Of a stretch of DNA of 49,467 nt, positions 15,048 through 25,300 are shown piece after piece. The notes under the pieces were generated by a model, which worked only from the letters and a program-made list of their open reading frames with translations, made no database searches and was not told the origin of the DNA. The translations under genes were made by a program, and so were the position numbers. Numbering within the stretch: the stretch's first letter is position 1; every line of letters begins with the position of its first letter. Source of the stretch: Mycobacterium persicum (GTDB lineage: Bacteria; Actinomycetota; Actinomycetes; Mycobacteriales; Mycobacteriaceae); assembly GCF_002086675.1 (NCBI RefSeq), contig NZ_MVIF01000032.1, positions 1 to 49,467 of the forward strand, read 5' to 3'.

Positions 15048-16814
15048 GTGGCACACCTGCTCGGAGCCGAGGCCGTGCACCTTGCGTACCCGGCCCAGGT
15101 GGTATTCGAATCGGTCACGCTCGGCGTCAACGACGGCGCACGCATCGGCATCGTCGGGCGAAACGGGGACGGCAAATCCAGCCTGCTGGGCCTGCTCACC
15201 GGCCAGATACCGCCGGACTCCGGACGGGTCACCCAGCGCAGCGGTTTGCGCGTCGGGGCGCTGAGCCAGGCCGACACCCTGGACCCCGCTCACACCGTCG
15301 GCTGGACGCTGGTCGGCGACCAACCCGAACACCATTGGGCCGGCGACCCGCGCGTGCGCGACGTGGTGGCCGGACTGGTATCCGACATCGCCTGGCGTGC
15401 AAAGGTTTCCGCCCTCAGCGGCGGCCAGCGGCGCCGCGTCCAGTTGGCTCGGTTGCTGGTCGGCGACTGGGACGTGATCGCTCTCGACGAGCCCACCAAC
15501 CATCTCGACATCGAAGGCATCACCTGGCTGGCCGGCCACCTCCAGCAACGCTGGGCCCGCAACAGCGGCGGGCTGCTGCTGGTCACCCACGACCGGTGGT
15601 TTCTCGACGAGATCGCCACCACCACCTGGGAAGTCCACGACGGCGTCGTCGAGCCCTTCGAAGGCGGATACGCGGCCTACGTGCTGCAACGCGTCGAACG
15701 TGATCGGCTCGCCGCTGCAGCCGAGGCCAAGCGACAGAACCTGATGCGCAAGGAGCTGGCCTGGCTGCGCCGGGGTCCCCCGGCGCGAACCTCCAAACCC
15801 AAGTTCCGCATCGAGGCCGCCAATCAGCTGATCGCCGACGTGCCGCCGTTGCGCAACACCGTCGAGCTGGCCAAGCTGGCCACCGCCCGGCTGGGCAAGG
15901 ACGTCATCGACCTGCTCGACGTGTCGGTCTGCTTTGACGGACGCCCGGTGCTTCGCGACATCGAATGGCGGATCGGCCCGGGCGAACGCACCGGAATCGT
16001 CGGAGCCAATGGCGCCGGGAAATCCACCCTGCTGGGGCTGATCGCCGGCACCATCGAGCCCGACTTCGGTCGGGTCAAGCGCGGCAAGACCGTCCGGCTG
16101 GCGGTGCTCGACCAGCAAGGTGATGCGCTGAACCCGTTCACGCAGGACCGGATCGCCGATGTGCTGACCAGGCTGCGCGGCGGCTACGAGGTCGACGGGC
16201 GCGAGGTGACCCCGGCCCAGCTGCTGGAACGTCTCGGCTTCGGTCGGGGCCAGCTGTCGGCGCGGGTCGGCGAGCTTTCCGGCGGTCAGCGGCGCCGGCT
16301 GCAGCTCATGCTGACGCTGTTATCCGAACCCAATGTGCTGCTGCTCGACGAGCCCACCAACGACGTGGATACCGACATGCTGACGGCCACCGAGGACCTG
16401 CTGGACTCGTGGGCGGGCACCTTGATCGTCGTCTCCCACGATCGCTATCTGCTGGAACGGGTCACCGATCAGCAGTACGCGATTCTGGACGGACGACTGC
16501 GGCATCTGCCCGGCGGCATCGAGGAATATCTGCGGCTGGCCACCAAACCGTCACCAGCACCGCCCGCCAAACCGGCTGAGCCCCAGGAGATCTCGGGCGC
16601 ACAGCGCCGTGCCGCGGAGAAGGAGCTGGCCGCCGCCGAGCGTCGGCTTGCCCGGCTGGCCGACCGGATTGCCGCCAAGCACACCGAACTCGCCGAGCAT
16701 GACCAGGCCGACCACGTCGGCCTGGCCCGGTTGACCCGGGAACTGCACGCCCTCGAAGACGAGGTTGGCGCGACGGAGGAGCTCTGGCTGCAGACTTCGG
16801 AGATGCTGGAATGA
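15048..16814 (+). CDS. ABC-F ATPase, Uup-like (Rv1668c-Rv1667c equivalent)
   Basis: A 588-residue protein with two ABC cassettes and no membrane spans. GTG 15048 begins VAHLLGAEAVHLAYP; the frame is open further upstream without family sequence. Cassette 1: Walker A GRNGDGKSS (38-46), signature LSGGQRRRVQLA (123-134), Walker B VIALDEPTNHLD. The inter-domain arm RKELAWLRRGPPARTSKPKF is typical of Uup-type ABC-F proteins. Cassette 2: GANGAGKSTLLG, LSGGQRRRLQLM, VLLLDEPTNDVD. A C-terminal coiled coil follows (EKELAAAERRLARLADRI). Family members act on the ribosome; M. tuberculosis annotation calls it a macrolide transporter split in two parts. Stop and cyp139 start overlap (ATGA), so they are co-translated. 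Confidence 0.93.
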   Translation: MAHLLGAEAVHLAYPAQVVFESVTLGVNDGARIGIVGRNGDGKSSLLGLLTGQIPPDSGRVTQRSGLRVGALSQADTLDPAHTVGWTLVGDQPEHHWAGDPRVRDVVAGLVSDIAWRAKVSALSGGQRRRVQLARLLVGDWDVIALDEPTNHLDIEGITWLAGHLQQRWARNSGGLLLVTHDRWFLDEIATTTWEVHDGVVEPFEGGYAAYVLQRVERDRLAAAAEAKRQNLMRKELAWLRRGPPARTSKPKFRIEAANQLIADVPPLRNTVELAKLATARLGKDVIDLLDVSVCFDGRPVLRDIEWRIGPGERTGIVGANGAGKSTLLGLIAGTIEPDFGRVKRGKTVRLAVLDQQGDALNPFTQDRIADVLTRLRGGYEVDGREVTPAQLLERLGFGRGQLSARVGELSGGQRRRLQLMLTLLSEPNVLLLDEPTNDVDTDMLTATEDLLDSWAGTLIVVSHDRYLLERVTDQQYAILDGRLRHLPGGIEEYLRLATKPSPAPPAKPAEPQEISGAQRRAAEKELAAAERRLARLADRIAAKHTELAEHDQADHVGLARLTRELHALEDEVGATEELWLQTSEMLE

Positions 16815-18091
16815 ACGCCTACCGGACGGTGCCGTACCTGCCCGGGGAAGCGCTGCTGGCGCTCTATCGGCACCGCGGTGCGGTGGTCGACGCCGGCGTC
16901 GGGCGGCATGGCTTCGTGTATCTGTTGGGCGCCGAGGCCAACAAGTTCGTGTTCGCCAACGCCGACGCGTTTAGCTGGCGTGAGACGTTCGAGAGCCTGG
17001 TTCCCGTCGACGGGCCGACCGCGCTGATCGTCAGCGACGGCGAAGACCACCGGCGCCGCCGCAGCGTGGTGGCGCCGGGGCTGCGCCACCGGCAGGTTCA
17101 GGACTACGTGCAGACCATGGTGTGCACCATCGACGCCGTCATCGACACCTGGCGTCCGGGACAGCGGCTCGACCTCTACCAGGAGTTCCGTTCGGCAGTA
17201 CGGCGCAGCACCGCCGAGAGTCTCTTCGGCCCGCGGCTGGCCGCCCATTCGGACTTCCTCGGTGCGCAATTGCAGCCGCTGCTGGACCTGACCCACCGGC
17301 CGCCGCAGCTGATGCGGCTGCAGCGACGGTTGAACTCCGCGGCCTGGCGACGCGCGATGGCGGCCCGCCGCCGTATCGACGACCTGGTCGACGCGGTGAT
17401 CGCCGACGCGCGCGCCCGGCCCGGGCCCGACGACCATATGTTGACCACGCTGATCGACACGTTGAGCGACAACGAGATTCGCGATGCGATCGTCTCGCTC
17501 ATCACCGCCGGCTACGAAACCACCAGCGGGGCGCTGGCCTGGGCGGCCCATGCGTTGCTCACGTTGCCGGGCGCCTGGGAGACCGTCGCCCGAGAGGTTG
17601 ATCGCGAGCTCGGCGGCAACCCGCCCGCCGCCGACGACATCGGCTCACTGACCTACCTCAACGGCCTTGTGCAGGAAACACTTCGGCTGTACTCCCCCGG
17701 TGTGATCTCGGCTCGCAGGGTGATGCGCGACCTGGTGTTCGACGGCCACCGGATCAGGTCCGGACGGCTGCTGATCTTCAGTGCGTACGTCACCCATCGG
17801 TTGCCCGAAATATGGCCGGCGCCAAGGGAATTCCGTCCACAGCGGTGGGACCCCGACTCACCGGACTACCGCAAGCCCGCGCCACACGAGTTCATCCCGT
17901 TCAGCGGCGGGCTGCACCGATGCATCGGGGCGGTCATGGCTACCACCGAGATGACGGTGATGCTGGCTCGACTGGTCGCCCGAACGACGCTGCGCCTACC
18001 TGCCCAGCGGATCCGCGCGGCCAACTTCGCCGCGCTGTCCCCAAAACCCGGACTGACCGTCGAGGTCGCCGGCTCAGTGCCAGCGCAGTAA
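16811..18091 (+). CDS. cyp139: Cytochrome P450 CYP139 (Rv1666c-like)
   Basis: A 426-residue soluble P450 with a complete fold: I-helix [10 protein letters not shown], ExxR in [10 protein letters not shown], haem loop [14 protein letters not shown] with the Cys ligand, and about 60 further residues after it. ATG 16811 overlaps the ABC-F stop by 4 bp. Its 3' end overlaps the convergent pks11 by 18 bp. Position next to the pks genes is conserved with cyp139A1 of M. tuberculosis. The natural substrate is not established; oxidation of the polyketide made next door is the natural hypothesis. The CYP139 name is assigned from synteny and length. Confidence 0.92.
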   Translation: MNAYRTVPYLPGEALLALYRHRGAVVDAGVGRHGFVYLLGAEANKFVFANADAFSWRETFESLVPVDGPTALIVSDGEDHRRRRSVVAPGLRHRQVQDYVQTMVCTIDAVIDTWRPGQRLDLYQEFRSAVRRSTAESLFGPRLAAHSDFLGAQLQPLLDLTHRPPQLMRLQRRLNSAAWRRAMAARRRIDDLVDAVIADARARPGPDDHMLTTLIDTLSDNEIRDAIVSLITAGYETTSGALAWAAHALLTLPGAWETVAREVDRELGGNPPAADDIGSLTYLNGLVQETLRLYSPGVISARRVMRDLVFDGHRIRSGRLLIFSAYVTHRLPEIWPAPREFRPQRWDPDSPDYRKPAPHEFIPFSGGLHRCIGAVMATTEMTVMLARLVARTTLRLPAQRIRAANFAALSPKPGLTVEVAGSVPAQ

Positions 18092-19135
18092 TACCAGCTC
18101 GGCACAGAACCCCGGCCCCATGGCCAGCATCAGTCCGGGACTTCCGCTCGGCGGCCGTTTGGCGATGGTGTCGCGCAGGATGTGCAGCACCGACGCCGAT
18201 GAGAGGTTGCCGATTTCGCCGAGCGAACGCCAGGTCAGCTCGAGCGCGTCGGAGGCCAGTTCGAGGCTGTTGGTGATGGCGTCGATCACCTTAGGACCGC
18301 CCGGATGGCTCACCCATGCGCCGACGTCATCCTTGGCCAGTCCATGCGTGGCGAGGAATCCAGTCACGTCGCCGGGCAGGTAGTGCTCGATCAGGTTGGG
18401 GAGGTCGGGAGAAAGCCGCAGCTGCAGGCCGTCAGAACCGACGTCCCAGCCCATGATGTGCAGCGATTCGGGGTACAGCCGGCTGCGGGAGTCGACGATG
18501 GTGGGCCCGCTGGTGCGCAGCTGCTCGGCGCGGCGGTCGCCGACGGCGACCACAGCGGCGGCGCCGTCGCCGAACAGCGCGGTCCCGATAAGTCCGGACA
18601 CCGTCGGCTTGACCGCGGGGTAGGTGAGCGAACAGAGCTCGACCGCGATCAGCACGGCGACGTCGTCGGGTGCACCGCGCAGGTAGTCGTGTAGCCGGGC
18701 CACTCCAGCCGCGCCGGCCACACACCCCAGACCGAACAGCGGCACCCTGCGCACGTCGGGGCGCAGGCCCAGGCGGCCGGCGACCCGGGCATCCAGTGCC
18801 GGCACCGAGATACCGGTCACCGTCGTGGTGAGGATCATGTCGATGTCCTGCGGTTCCAGCCCCGCCTCGTGGAGCGCACCCATGAGCGCTTCGACGGCCA
18901 GATCGACGGCCTTGTCGATAAAGATCTCGTTCGCCTCGCCGAAGTCGGTCAGCCCCGGATATTGGTCCAGCGGAAGGACGAATTGGCGACTGTCGACGCG
19001 GGCGGCGGCGTGCAAGCGCCGGACGACATCTTCGTGTTCCTTCAGACCGGGAAATTCGACGAACGAGTCGGTGATCTGACTCTGGCTATAGCGATGCGGC
19101 GGCAATGCACCGCACACGCCAGCAACAACGCTCAT
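18074..19135 (-). CDS. pks11: Type III polyketide synthase Pks11
   Basis: Chalcone-synthase-like homodimeric enzyme that extends acyl-CoA starters with malonyl units to alkylpyrones. ATG 19135 ([16 protein letters not shown]) gives 353 residues, the length of M. tuberculosis Pks11; it is preceded by an AGGGGG tract. The catalytic triad is visible as Cys138 ([12 protein letters not shown]), His277 (WVSHPGGPK) and Asn310 ([10 protein letters not shown]). The C-terminal [13 protein letters not shown] is typical. Lies 161 bp downstream of pks9, so it is probably the last gene of the pks transcript. The M. tuberculosis enzyme makes methyl-branched alkylpyrones in vitro; the product here is inferred. 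Confidence 0.95.
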   Translation of the reverse strand: MSVVAGVCGALPPHRYSQSQITDSFVEFPGLKEHEDVVRRLHAAARVDSRQFVLPLDQYPGLTDFGEANEIFIDKAVDLAVEALMGALHEAGLEPQDIDMILTTTVTGISVPALDARVAGRLGLRPDVRRVPLFGLGCVAGAAGVARLHDYLRGAPDDVAVLIAVELCSLTYPAVKPTVSGLIGTALFGDGAAAVVAVGDRRAEQLRTSGPTIVDSRSRLYPESLHIMGWDVGSDGLQLRLSPDLPNLIEHYLPGDVTGFLATHGLAKDDVGAWVSHPGGPKVIDAITNSLELASDALELTWRSLGEIGNLSSASVLHILRDTIAKRPPSGSPGLMLAMGPGFCAELVLLRWH

Positions 19136-19296
19136 GGCCCCCTGCCCTTGCTTGCTCACCTGCCGGCCAGCCCACCCGAAGGGAACTCAAATTTTAGGCG
19201 GCTTGGCGCGGTCTCGCAAAGTCCTGCGTATTCAACACATGTCGTATGTGGACATGGTCGGTGTTGCGGTAATTCGGCGTGCCCGGCAGGATTTCG

Positions 19297-22200
19297 TCAT
19301 TGCAGGCTGTTGTCGTCGGACGGCTCGAGCGCCATCGCGACCAGGGCATCGGGGCTCAGCGAGTCGATGACGTCCTCGGTGACGGTCGATTCAGGCGCCG
19401 CGTCTTCGGCCCGGCCGGCCAACACCAGGAGTTTGCCCAGTAATCCGGTTCGCCGAAGCTCGCGCACTGGAATGCTTCTCAACAGCGGCCAAACCTGCTC
19501 ATCGCCGGATTCGTCCAGATCGCTCGACGACAGTCGTTGACCCAGGTGACGGGCGACCGCTGTGGGAGTGGGATAGTCGAATATCAGCGTGCGCGACAAC
19601 GTCAAATCGGTGGCTGCGGCCAGGCGGTTACGCAGCTCGATCCCCGTCACCGACTCGAACCCGAGATCTTCAAAAGGACGGCCCGCGTCGATGTCGCGGC
19701 TGCTCGAGTCACCCAACACCGCGGCCGCGTTTCGGCACACCAAATCGACTAGCTGACGGTGCTGTTCCGCCGGATCGAGCTCGTTCCAGCGGTGCCAGAG
19801 CATGGACCCGTCGGCGTGTTCGATGCCGTGACGGGCGCCCTCGCCAAGCCAAAAACGCTGCCGCGCAAAGCCGTAGGTGGGAAGCTCGACCGGCTGGGCA
19901 CCCAGGCCGGCAAATGCCTTGGGCCAGTCTATGCTCACGCCTTCGGTGAACAGCTGACCCATTGCGGTGAGCAGGGATTCGGCTTCAGGATGGTCCTTGG
20001 CCAACAACGCCGGCGAGGTTGTCAAGCCGGCGCTGGGGCCGATCTCGAGAAACGTTGTGGCGCCTGATGACTCGGCCAACGAGATACCTTCGGCCAACCG
20101 CACCGGTTTACGCACATGCTCAACCCAATACGCCGCCGAGCCATAGTCGGCACCAGCCAATTGGCCGGTGACATTGGACACCAACGCGATCCGCGGCCGA
20201 CTCACCGGTAGCCCCGCCAAGGCCGCGGCGAACTCCGCAAGCATCGGCTCCATCAATGCCGAATGAAACGCGTGCGACACCGGCAACCGGTGCATCCGCC
20301 GTCCCGTACCCGCCAGCCGGTCCGCGACCGCGTTCACCGCAGGCTCGGGGCCGGAAATCACCACCGAATCAGGCGCATTGACCGCCGCGATCTCAACTCC
20401 GGACGCCAGCAGCGGCGCCACCTCGTCTTCGCAAGCAGCCACCGCCACCATCGCGCCGCCCGCCGGCAATCCCGCCATCAGCCCGGCGCGGACCGCAACC
20501 ACCCGCGCGGCGTCGGATAGCGACAACACCCCGGCCACCTGCGCAGCCGCGATCTCGCCCACCGAGTGACCCAGCACGATGTCGGGTACCGCACCCATCT
20601 CAGCCAGCAGCGCCGTCAACGCCACCTCCACGGCGAACAACGCCGGTTGGGCAAACTCGGTATTTTGCAACGCCGCCGCATCCGTACCCCACAGCACCCG
20701 TCGCAGCGGCAGCCTCAGGTATTCATCCAACGCCTCGGCGGCCGCATCGAAAGCCTTGCGGAAAACCGGGAACCGCTCGCACAGTCCGCGGCCCATGCCC
20801 AGGTATTGCACCCCTTGGCCGGGGAACACGAATGCGGTCTTGCCGACCGGCTGGGCCCGGCCGACCGCGACGCCGGTGCCCGGCTCGCCGGCGGCAAGTC
20901 CGGCAAGCCCGCTCAGCAGCTGCGCCCGACCGGTGCCCACCATTACGGCCCGGTGCTCGAACACCGACCGGGTGGACACCAGCGACCAGCCCACATCCGC
21001 CGCGCCCAGATCGGGGCGCTCGTCCATCCGGGCCAGCAGTCGCTGCACCTGGTTGGCGAGCGCCGGCGCCGTCCGGGCCGACAGCACCCACGGTATGCCG
21101 GCGGTCTGGTTGACACGTGGCATTGCCGCGCTGTCGGCGGCCGGGGCCTGCTGGAGCAACAGGTGAGCGTTGGTGCCGCCCATTCCGAACGACGACACCC
21201 CGGCCCGCCGTGGCCGCCCCCGGTCCGGCCACCCCGTCGGCGTGATGTTGACTTGCAGCCCAAGGCTTTCCACATCGATAGCGGAGCTGGCGCTGACATA
21301 GTTGAGGCTCGGCGGAATCGACGCGTTTTCGATGGCCAACACCGTCTTGATCAGGCCGGCGATTCCCGCGGCGGCGCCGGCGTGGCCGATGTTCGTCTTC
21401 ACCGAGCCAACCCTGACCGGATCATGCCGGCGCTGCGCGAATATCTGACCCAGCGCCGCGGCCTCGGCCGGGTCACCGATTCTGGTGCCGGTACCGTGCG
21501 CCTCGACGTAGTCCACCCCGGTGCAGTCCACGCCGGCCTGGGCCAGCGCGCACCGGATCACGTCGGCTTGCGCCGACGTCGAGGGCGCGGTCAGGCCGGC
21601 GGAGCTGTGCCCGGCGTTGCCCACGGCGCTACCCACAATGACTGCTCGAATTCGGTTTCCGTCAGCCAGGGCCGCGCGCAGCGGCTTCAGCAGAACCAGG
21701 CCACCGCCCTCCCCGCGAACGTAGCCGTCGGCGCGGGCGTCGAACGCGTAGGTGTGTCCGGAGGTCGACACGGCACCAAACTCGTGCTCCAGCAGGGCGG
21801 TTTCGCTTGCCACGTTGAGATGTACGCCGCCGGCGATCGCCTGCTCGGAGGTCCCGGCACGCAGGCTCTCACAGGCGAGCTGAACCGCCACCAGCGACGA
21901 CGATTGACCGGAATCGACAGTAATGCTCGGACCGTGCAGGGCCAAGGCATATGAGATCCGGTTGGCGATCATCGCCCTACTCACGCCGGCAAAGGAGTAG
22001 TGATCGACGTTTTCGGAGCCGTCGCGCAGCGTCAAGAACGAATAGTCGTCGTTCATTGCTCCGAGGTACACCGAGACCTGCCGTGCCCGAACCGTTTCGG
22101 GAACGATGAAGGCGTCTTCGAAAAGCTCCCAGGTCAATTCCAGCGCCAGTCGTTGCCGCGGGTCCATCGCGGCGGCCTCGCGGGGCGAGATATCGAAGAA

Positions 22201-22341
22201 CTCCGCGTCGAAATCGGCGCTACCGACCATGGGTCCGGCGGCTTCGCGGCCTTCGGAGAGCACTCGCCAGAATTCGCCGGGGCCGGCAGCAGCGGGAAAC
22301 CGGCAGGCCAGTCCGATAATTGCGATGTCGCCCGGGTTCAC
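19297..22341 (-). CDS. pks9: Type I polyketide synthase Pks9: KSQ-AT-ACP
   Basis: A 1014-residue protein with domains KS (about 4-420), AT (about 500-810) and ACP (about 870-940). The KS active-site Cys is replaced: the motif reads [13 protein letters not shown] with Gln146 (codon caa at 21904-21906), while His282 (AHGTGT) and His320 (NIGHAG) are kept. This is the KSQ signature of decarboxylating loading modules. The AT has GHSVGE and HAFH, predicting malonyl-CoA. The ACP Ser lies in [14 protein letters not shown]. The N-terminus starts directly with the KS, and the C-terminus has a docking-like tail ([15 protein letters not shown]). GTG 22341 overlaps the pks8/17 stop (GTGA). No reductive domains or thioesterase. 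Confidence 0.95.
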   Translation of the reverse strand: MNPGDIAIIGLACRFPAAAGPGEFWRVLSEGREAAGPMVGSADFDAEFFDISPREAAAMDPRQRLALELTWELFEDAFIVPETVRARQVSVYLGAMNDDYSFLTLRDGSENVDHYSFAGVSRAMIANRISYALALHGPSITVDSGQSSSLVAVQLACESLRAGTSEQAIAGGVHLNVASETALLEHEFGAVSTSGHTYAFDARADGYVRGEGGGLVLLKPLRAALADGNRIRAVIVGSAVGNAGHSSAGLTAPSTSAQADVIRCALAQAGVDCTGVDYVEAHGTGTRIGDPAEAAALGQIFAQRRHDPVRVGSVKTNIGHAGAAAGIAGLIKTVLAIENASIPPSLNYVSASSAIDVESLGLQVNITPTGWPDRGRPRRAGVSSFGMGGTNAHLLLQQAPAADSAAMPRVNQTAGIPWVLSARTAPALANQVQRLLARMDERPDLGAADVGWSLVSTRSVFEHRAVMVGTGRAQLLSGLAGLAAGEPGTGVAVGRAQPVGKTAFVFPGQGVQYLGMGRGLCERFPVFRKAFDAAAEALDEYLRLPLRRVLWGTDAAALQNTEFAQPALFAVEVALTALLAEMGAVPDIVLGHSVGEIAAAQVAGVLSLSDAARVVAVRAGLMAGLPAGGAMVAVAACEDEVAPLLASGVEIAAVNAPDSVVISGPEPAVNAVADRLAGTGRRMHRLPVSHAFHSALMEPMLAEFAAALAGLPVSRPRIALVSNVTGQLAGADYGSAAYWVEHVRKPVRLAEGISLAESSGATTFLEIGPSAGLTTSPALLAKDHPEAESLLTAMGQLFTEGVSIDWPKAFAGLGAQPVELPTYGFARQRFWLGEGARHGIEHADGSMLWHRWNELDPAEQHRQLVDLVCRNAAAVLGDSSSRDIDAGRPFEDLGFESVTGIELRNRLAAATDLTLSRTLIFDYPTPTAVARHLGQRLSSSDLDESGDEQVWPLLRSIPVRELRRTGLLGKLLVLAGRAEDAAPESTVTEDVIDSLSPDALVAMALEPSDDNSLQ

Positions 22342-25300
22342 GGGCCCAGTTCCTCGTCGAGAATGGCGAACAGTTCGCTTTCGCTGGCGGTGCTGATGTC
22401 GGCGTCGTGGCTGACGATCGCGGCGCTGGGCGTGGCGAGGCCGGCCAGCATGGCGCGCAGCCGGTCGGACACCTGGTCCCGCTCTTCTGAGGTCCAGTCG
22501 GGCCGGTTGACCAGGGAATCGAGTTCGCGCGCAACGGCGTCGAAGCGCGCCAACCGGTCAGGTTGCTCGTCGGCGAACACGGGGACGGTGGAATCGAGTT
22601 GCTGGGCAAGGTGTTCGGCCAGCGCGGCCGGGGTCGGGTAATCGAAGATCAGCGTGGGCGACAGGGTCATCCCGGTTGCGGCCTTGATGCGGTTGCGCAG
22701 TTCCACGGCGGTCAGCGAGTCGAACCCGAGATCCTGGAAGGGCTTATGGGCATCGATGTCGACGGCGCTGGAATGTCCGAGAACGGTCGCGGCGTTGGTG
22801 ATGATCACGTCGACGAGTTCGCGGTGGCGTTGCTCGGGGCTCAGCGATTGCAGACGCGAAATCAGGTCTGGCATCGACGCGGCGGTGCCGGTGCTGTCGA
22901 TGACGCGCCGCGACGGGCGGCTGACCAATTCCCGCCAGAGCGGCAGCACCTCGGCATTGGCGGTCATCACCGCGGTGTTGAGCTGGGCGGCGACGACGAC
23001 CGGCCGGTCGCTGAGCAGCGCGGTGTCCAGCAGTTGCAGCGCGTGCTCGGTGGTCAGCCGATCCAGTCCGGCCTGCCTCATCCGGGCGAAATCTCGTTCC
23101 CCCAAGTGCCGTGTCATGGTGCTGGGCTGTTCCCACAATCCCCAGGCAACCGACAGCCCGGCCAACCCGTGCTCGCGCCGATGGGCGGCCAACCCGTCCA
23201 GGAACGCGTTGGCTGCCGCGTAGCTGCCCTGCCCCGGGGCTCCCGCGATCCCGGCCATCGACGAAAACATCACGAACGCCGCCAGATCCACATCCTGAGT
23301 CAGCTGGTGCAGGTTCCAGGCCCCGTCAACCTTGGCCTTCAGCACCGCCTCGACCCGGCTCGGCGTCAGCGACGCGATCACCGCGTCGTCGAGCACCCCG
23401 GCGGCATGGAACACTCCCTTGAGCGGAAACGTGTCCGGTAACCCGGTCAGCACTGCTTCGAGCGCATCTCGATCGGCGACATCGCAGGCGGCCACCGAAA
23501 CCTGAGCTCCACCCTGCCGCAATTGGGCCACCAACTCCGCAACGCCCGGGGCGTGCTCACCGGTGCGGCTGACCAACACCACATACCCGACCCCGTAACG
23601 CTCCACCAGATGCCGCGCCACCGCCGCCCCGGCCATTCCGGTGCCGCCGGTGATCACCACGCTGCCCCCATGGAGAACCGACCGCGCCGCCCGCCCTTGG
23701 GGGATGGTCAGCACCACCTTGCCGACGTGGCGGGCCTGGCTGACATACCGGTACGCCTGCCGAGCGCAGCGCACGTCAAAAGCCCTGACCGGCAACGGTT
23801 CCAAGGTTCGGGTGGACAGTAACTCGAGGACCTCGGAAAGCATCTGCGCAATGAGATCAGGGCCGGCCTCCATCAAGTCGAATGCCCGATAGCCCACTCC
23901 TCGATGCTGTTCGGTCACGGCCCGCGGGTCACGCAGGTCGGTCTTGCCCATCTCGATGAAACACCCACCCGGCACCAACAGCCGTAACGACGCGTCGACG
24001 AACTCCCCCGCCAGCGAGTTGAGCACCACGTCGACCCCGCCGCCGCCGGTGGCCTTGCGGAACTTCTCCTCGAAGTCGAGCGTCCGCGAATCGGCGATAT
24101 GCTCGTCGTCAAAGCCCATGGCCCGCAAGGTATCCCATTTGCCGACACTTGCGGTGGCGAAGACTTCCGCACCCCAATACCGCGCCAATGCCACCGCCGC
24201 CATGCCGACGCCGCCAGTGGCGGCATGCACCAGGACCTTCTGGCCGGCTCGCACACCACCCAACACCGACAACCCGTACCACGCGGTCAGGAACGCCACC
24301 GGCATGCCCGCGGCCGCAACCAGCGACCAACCCGCCGGAACCGCCGTGACCAACCGCTCGTCCACCACCGCTTCGGGGCTCACCACCCCCAGCAAGCCCA
24401 TCACCGGGTCACCGACGGACAGCCCCGTGACCCCCGGGCCGACCTCGACCACCACCCCGGCGCCCTCGGCGCCCAGCTCGCCACCGCCCGGGTACATCCC
24501 CAAGGCCACCAACACATCCCGGAAGTTCACCCCGACCGCGCCCACGGCAACCCGCACCTGGCGGGCCGCCAGGTCTACCCGCGGACACGGCCGCGCCGCC
24601 ACCTCCTCGAATGTTCCGCCGCCGCCAACACCCAACCGCCACAACCGATCCGGCAACGTCAAGCCCGAATTCACCACCGCCAGCCGGGCGCCGTACACCA
24701 CGCCGGAGCGCACCACCAACTGCGGCTCACCGGCACCGACGACCGCGTCGGCGGCCACGGATCCGTCCGAATCCAGCAGGACCACCCGGCCCGGGTACTC
24801 CGCCTGGGCAGACCGCACCAGCCCCCACACCGCCGCACCCGCCAGGTCGCGGACGCCTTCACCGCCCAACCCCACCGCGCCGCAGGTCAACACCACCAGG
24901 ACTTCGCGACGATCATCGGCCAACCAGCGCTGCAGCGTCTGCAGCGCCGCAATCACGCGTTCGGCGACACCACCGGCACTCGCGTCGGACGCCCACACGA
25001 CCACCCCGGAGTCGGCGCCGCCGGGCGCCAACGTCATCGGCGACCATGCCAGTTCGAGCAACCGGTCACCGGCCACCCCACCGGCAGCCAATGCCGCCGC
25101 TGACAACGCGTCACCCGATACCGGACGAATCGCCAACTCGCGCACCGACAACACCGGCAGGCCCGCCGAATCGGCCAGCGCCACCGACACCGAACCGGCG
25201 TCTGCCGGTGTGATCCGCACCCGGACCCGGGACGCACCGGCTGCCTGCAACGACACCCCCTGCCAGGAGAACGGCAGCGTCAACTGGTCGGCAGCCGCGG

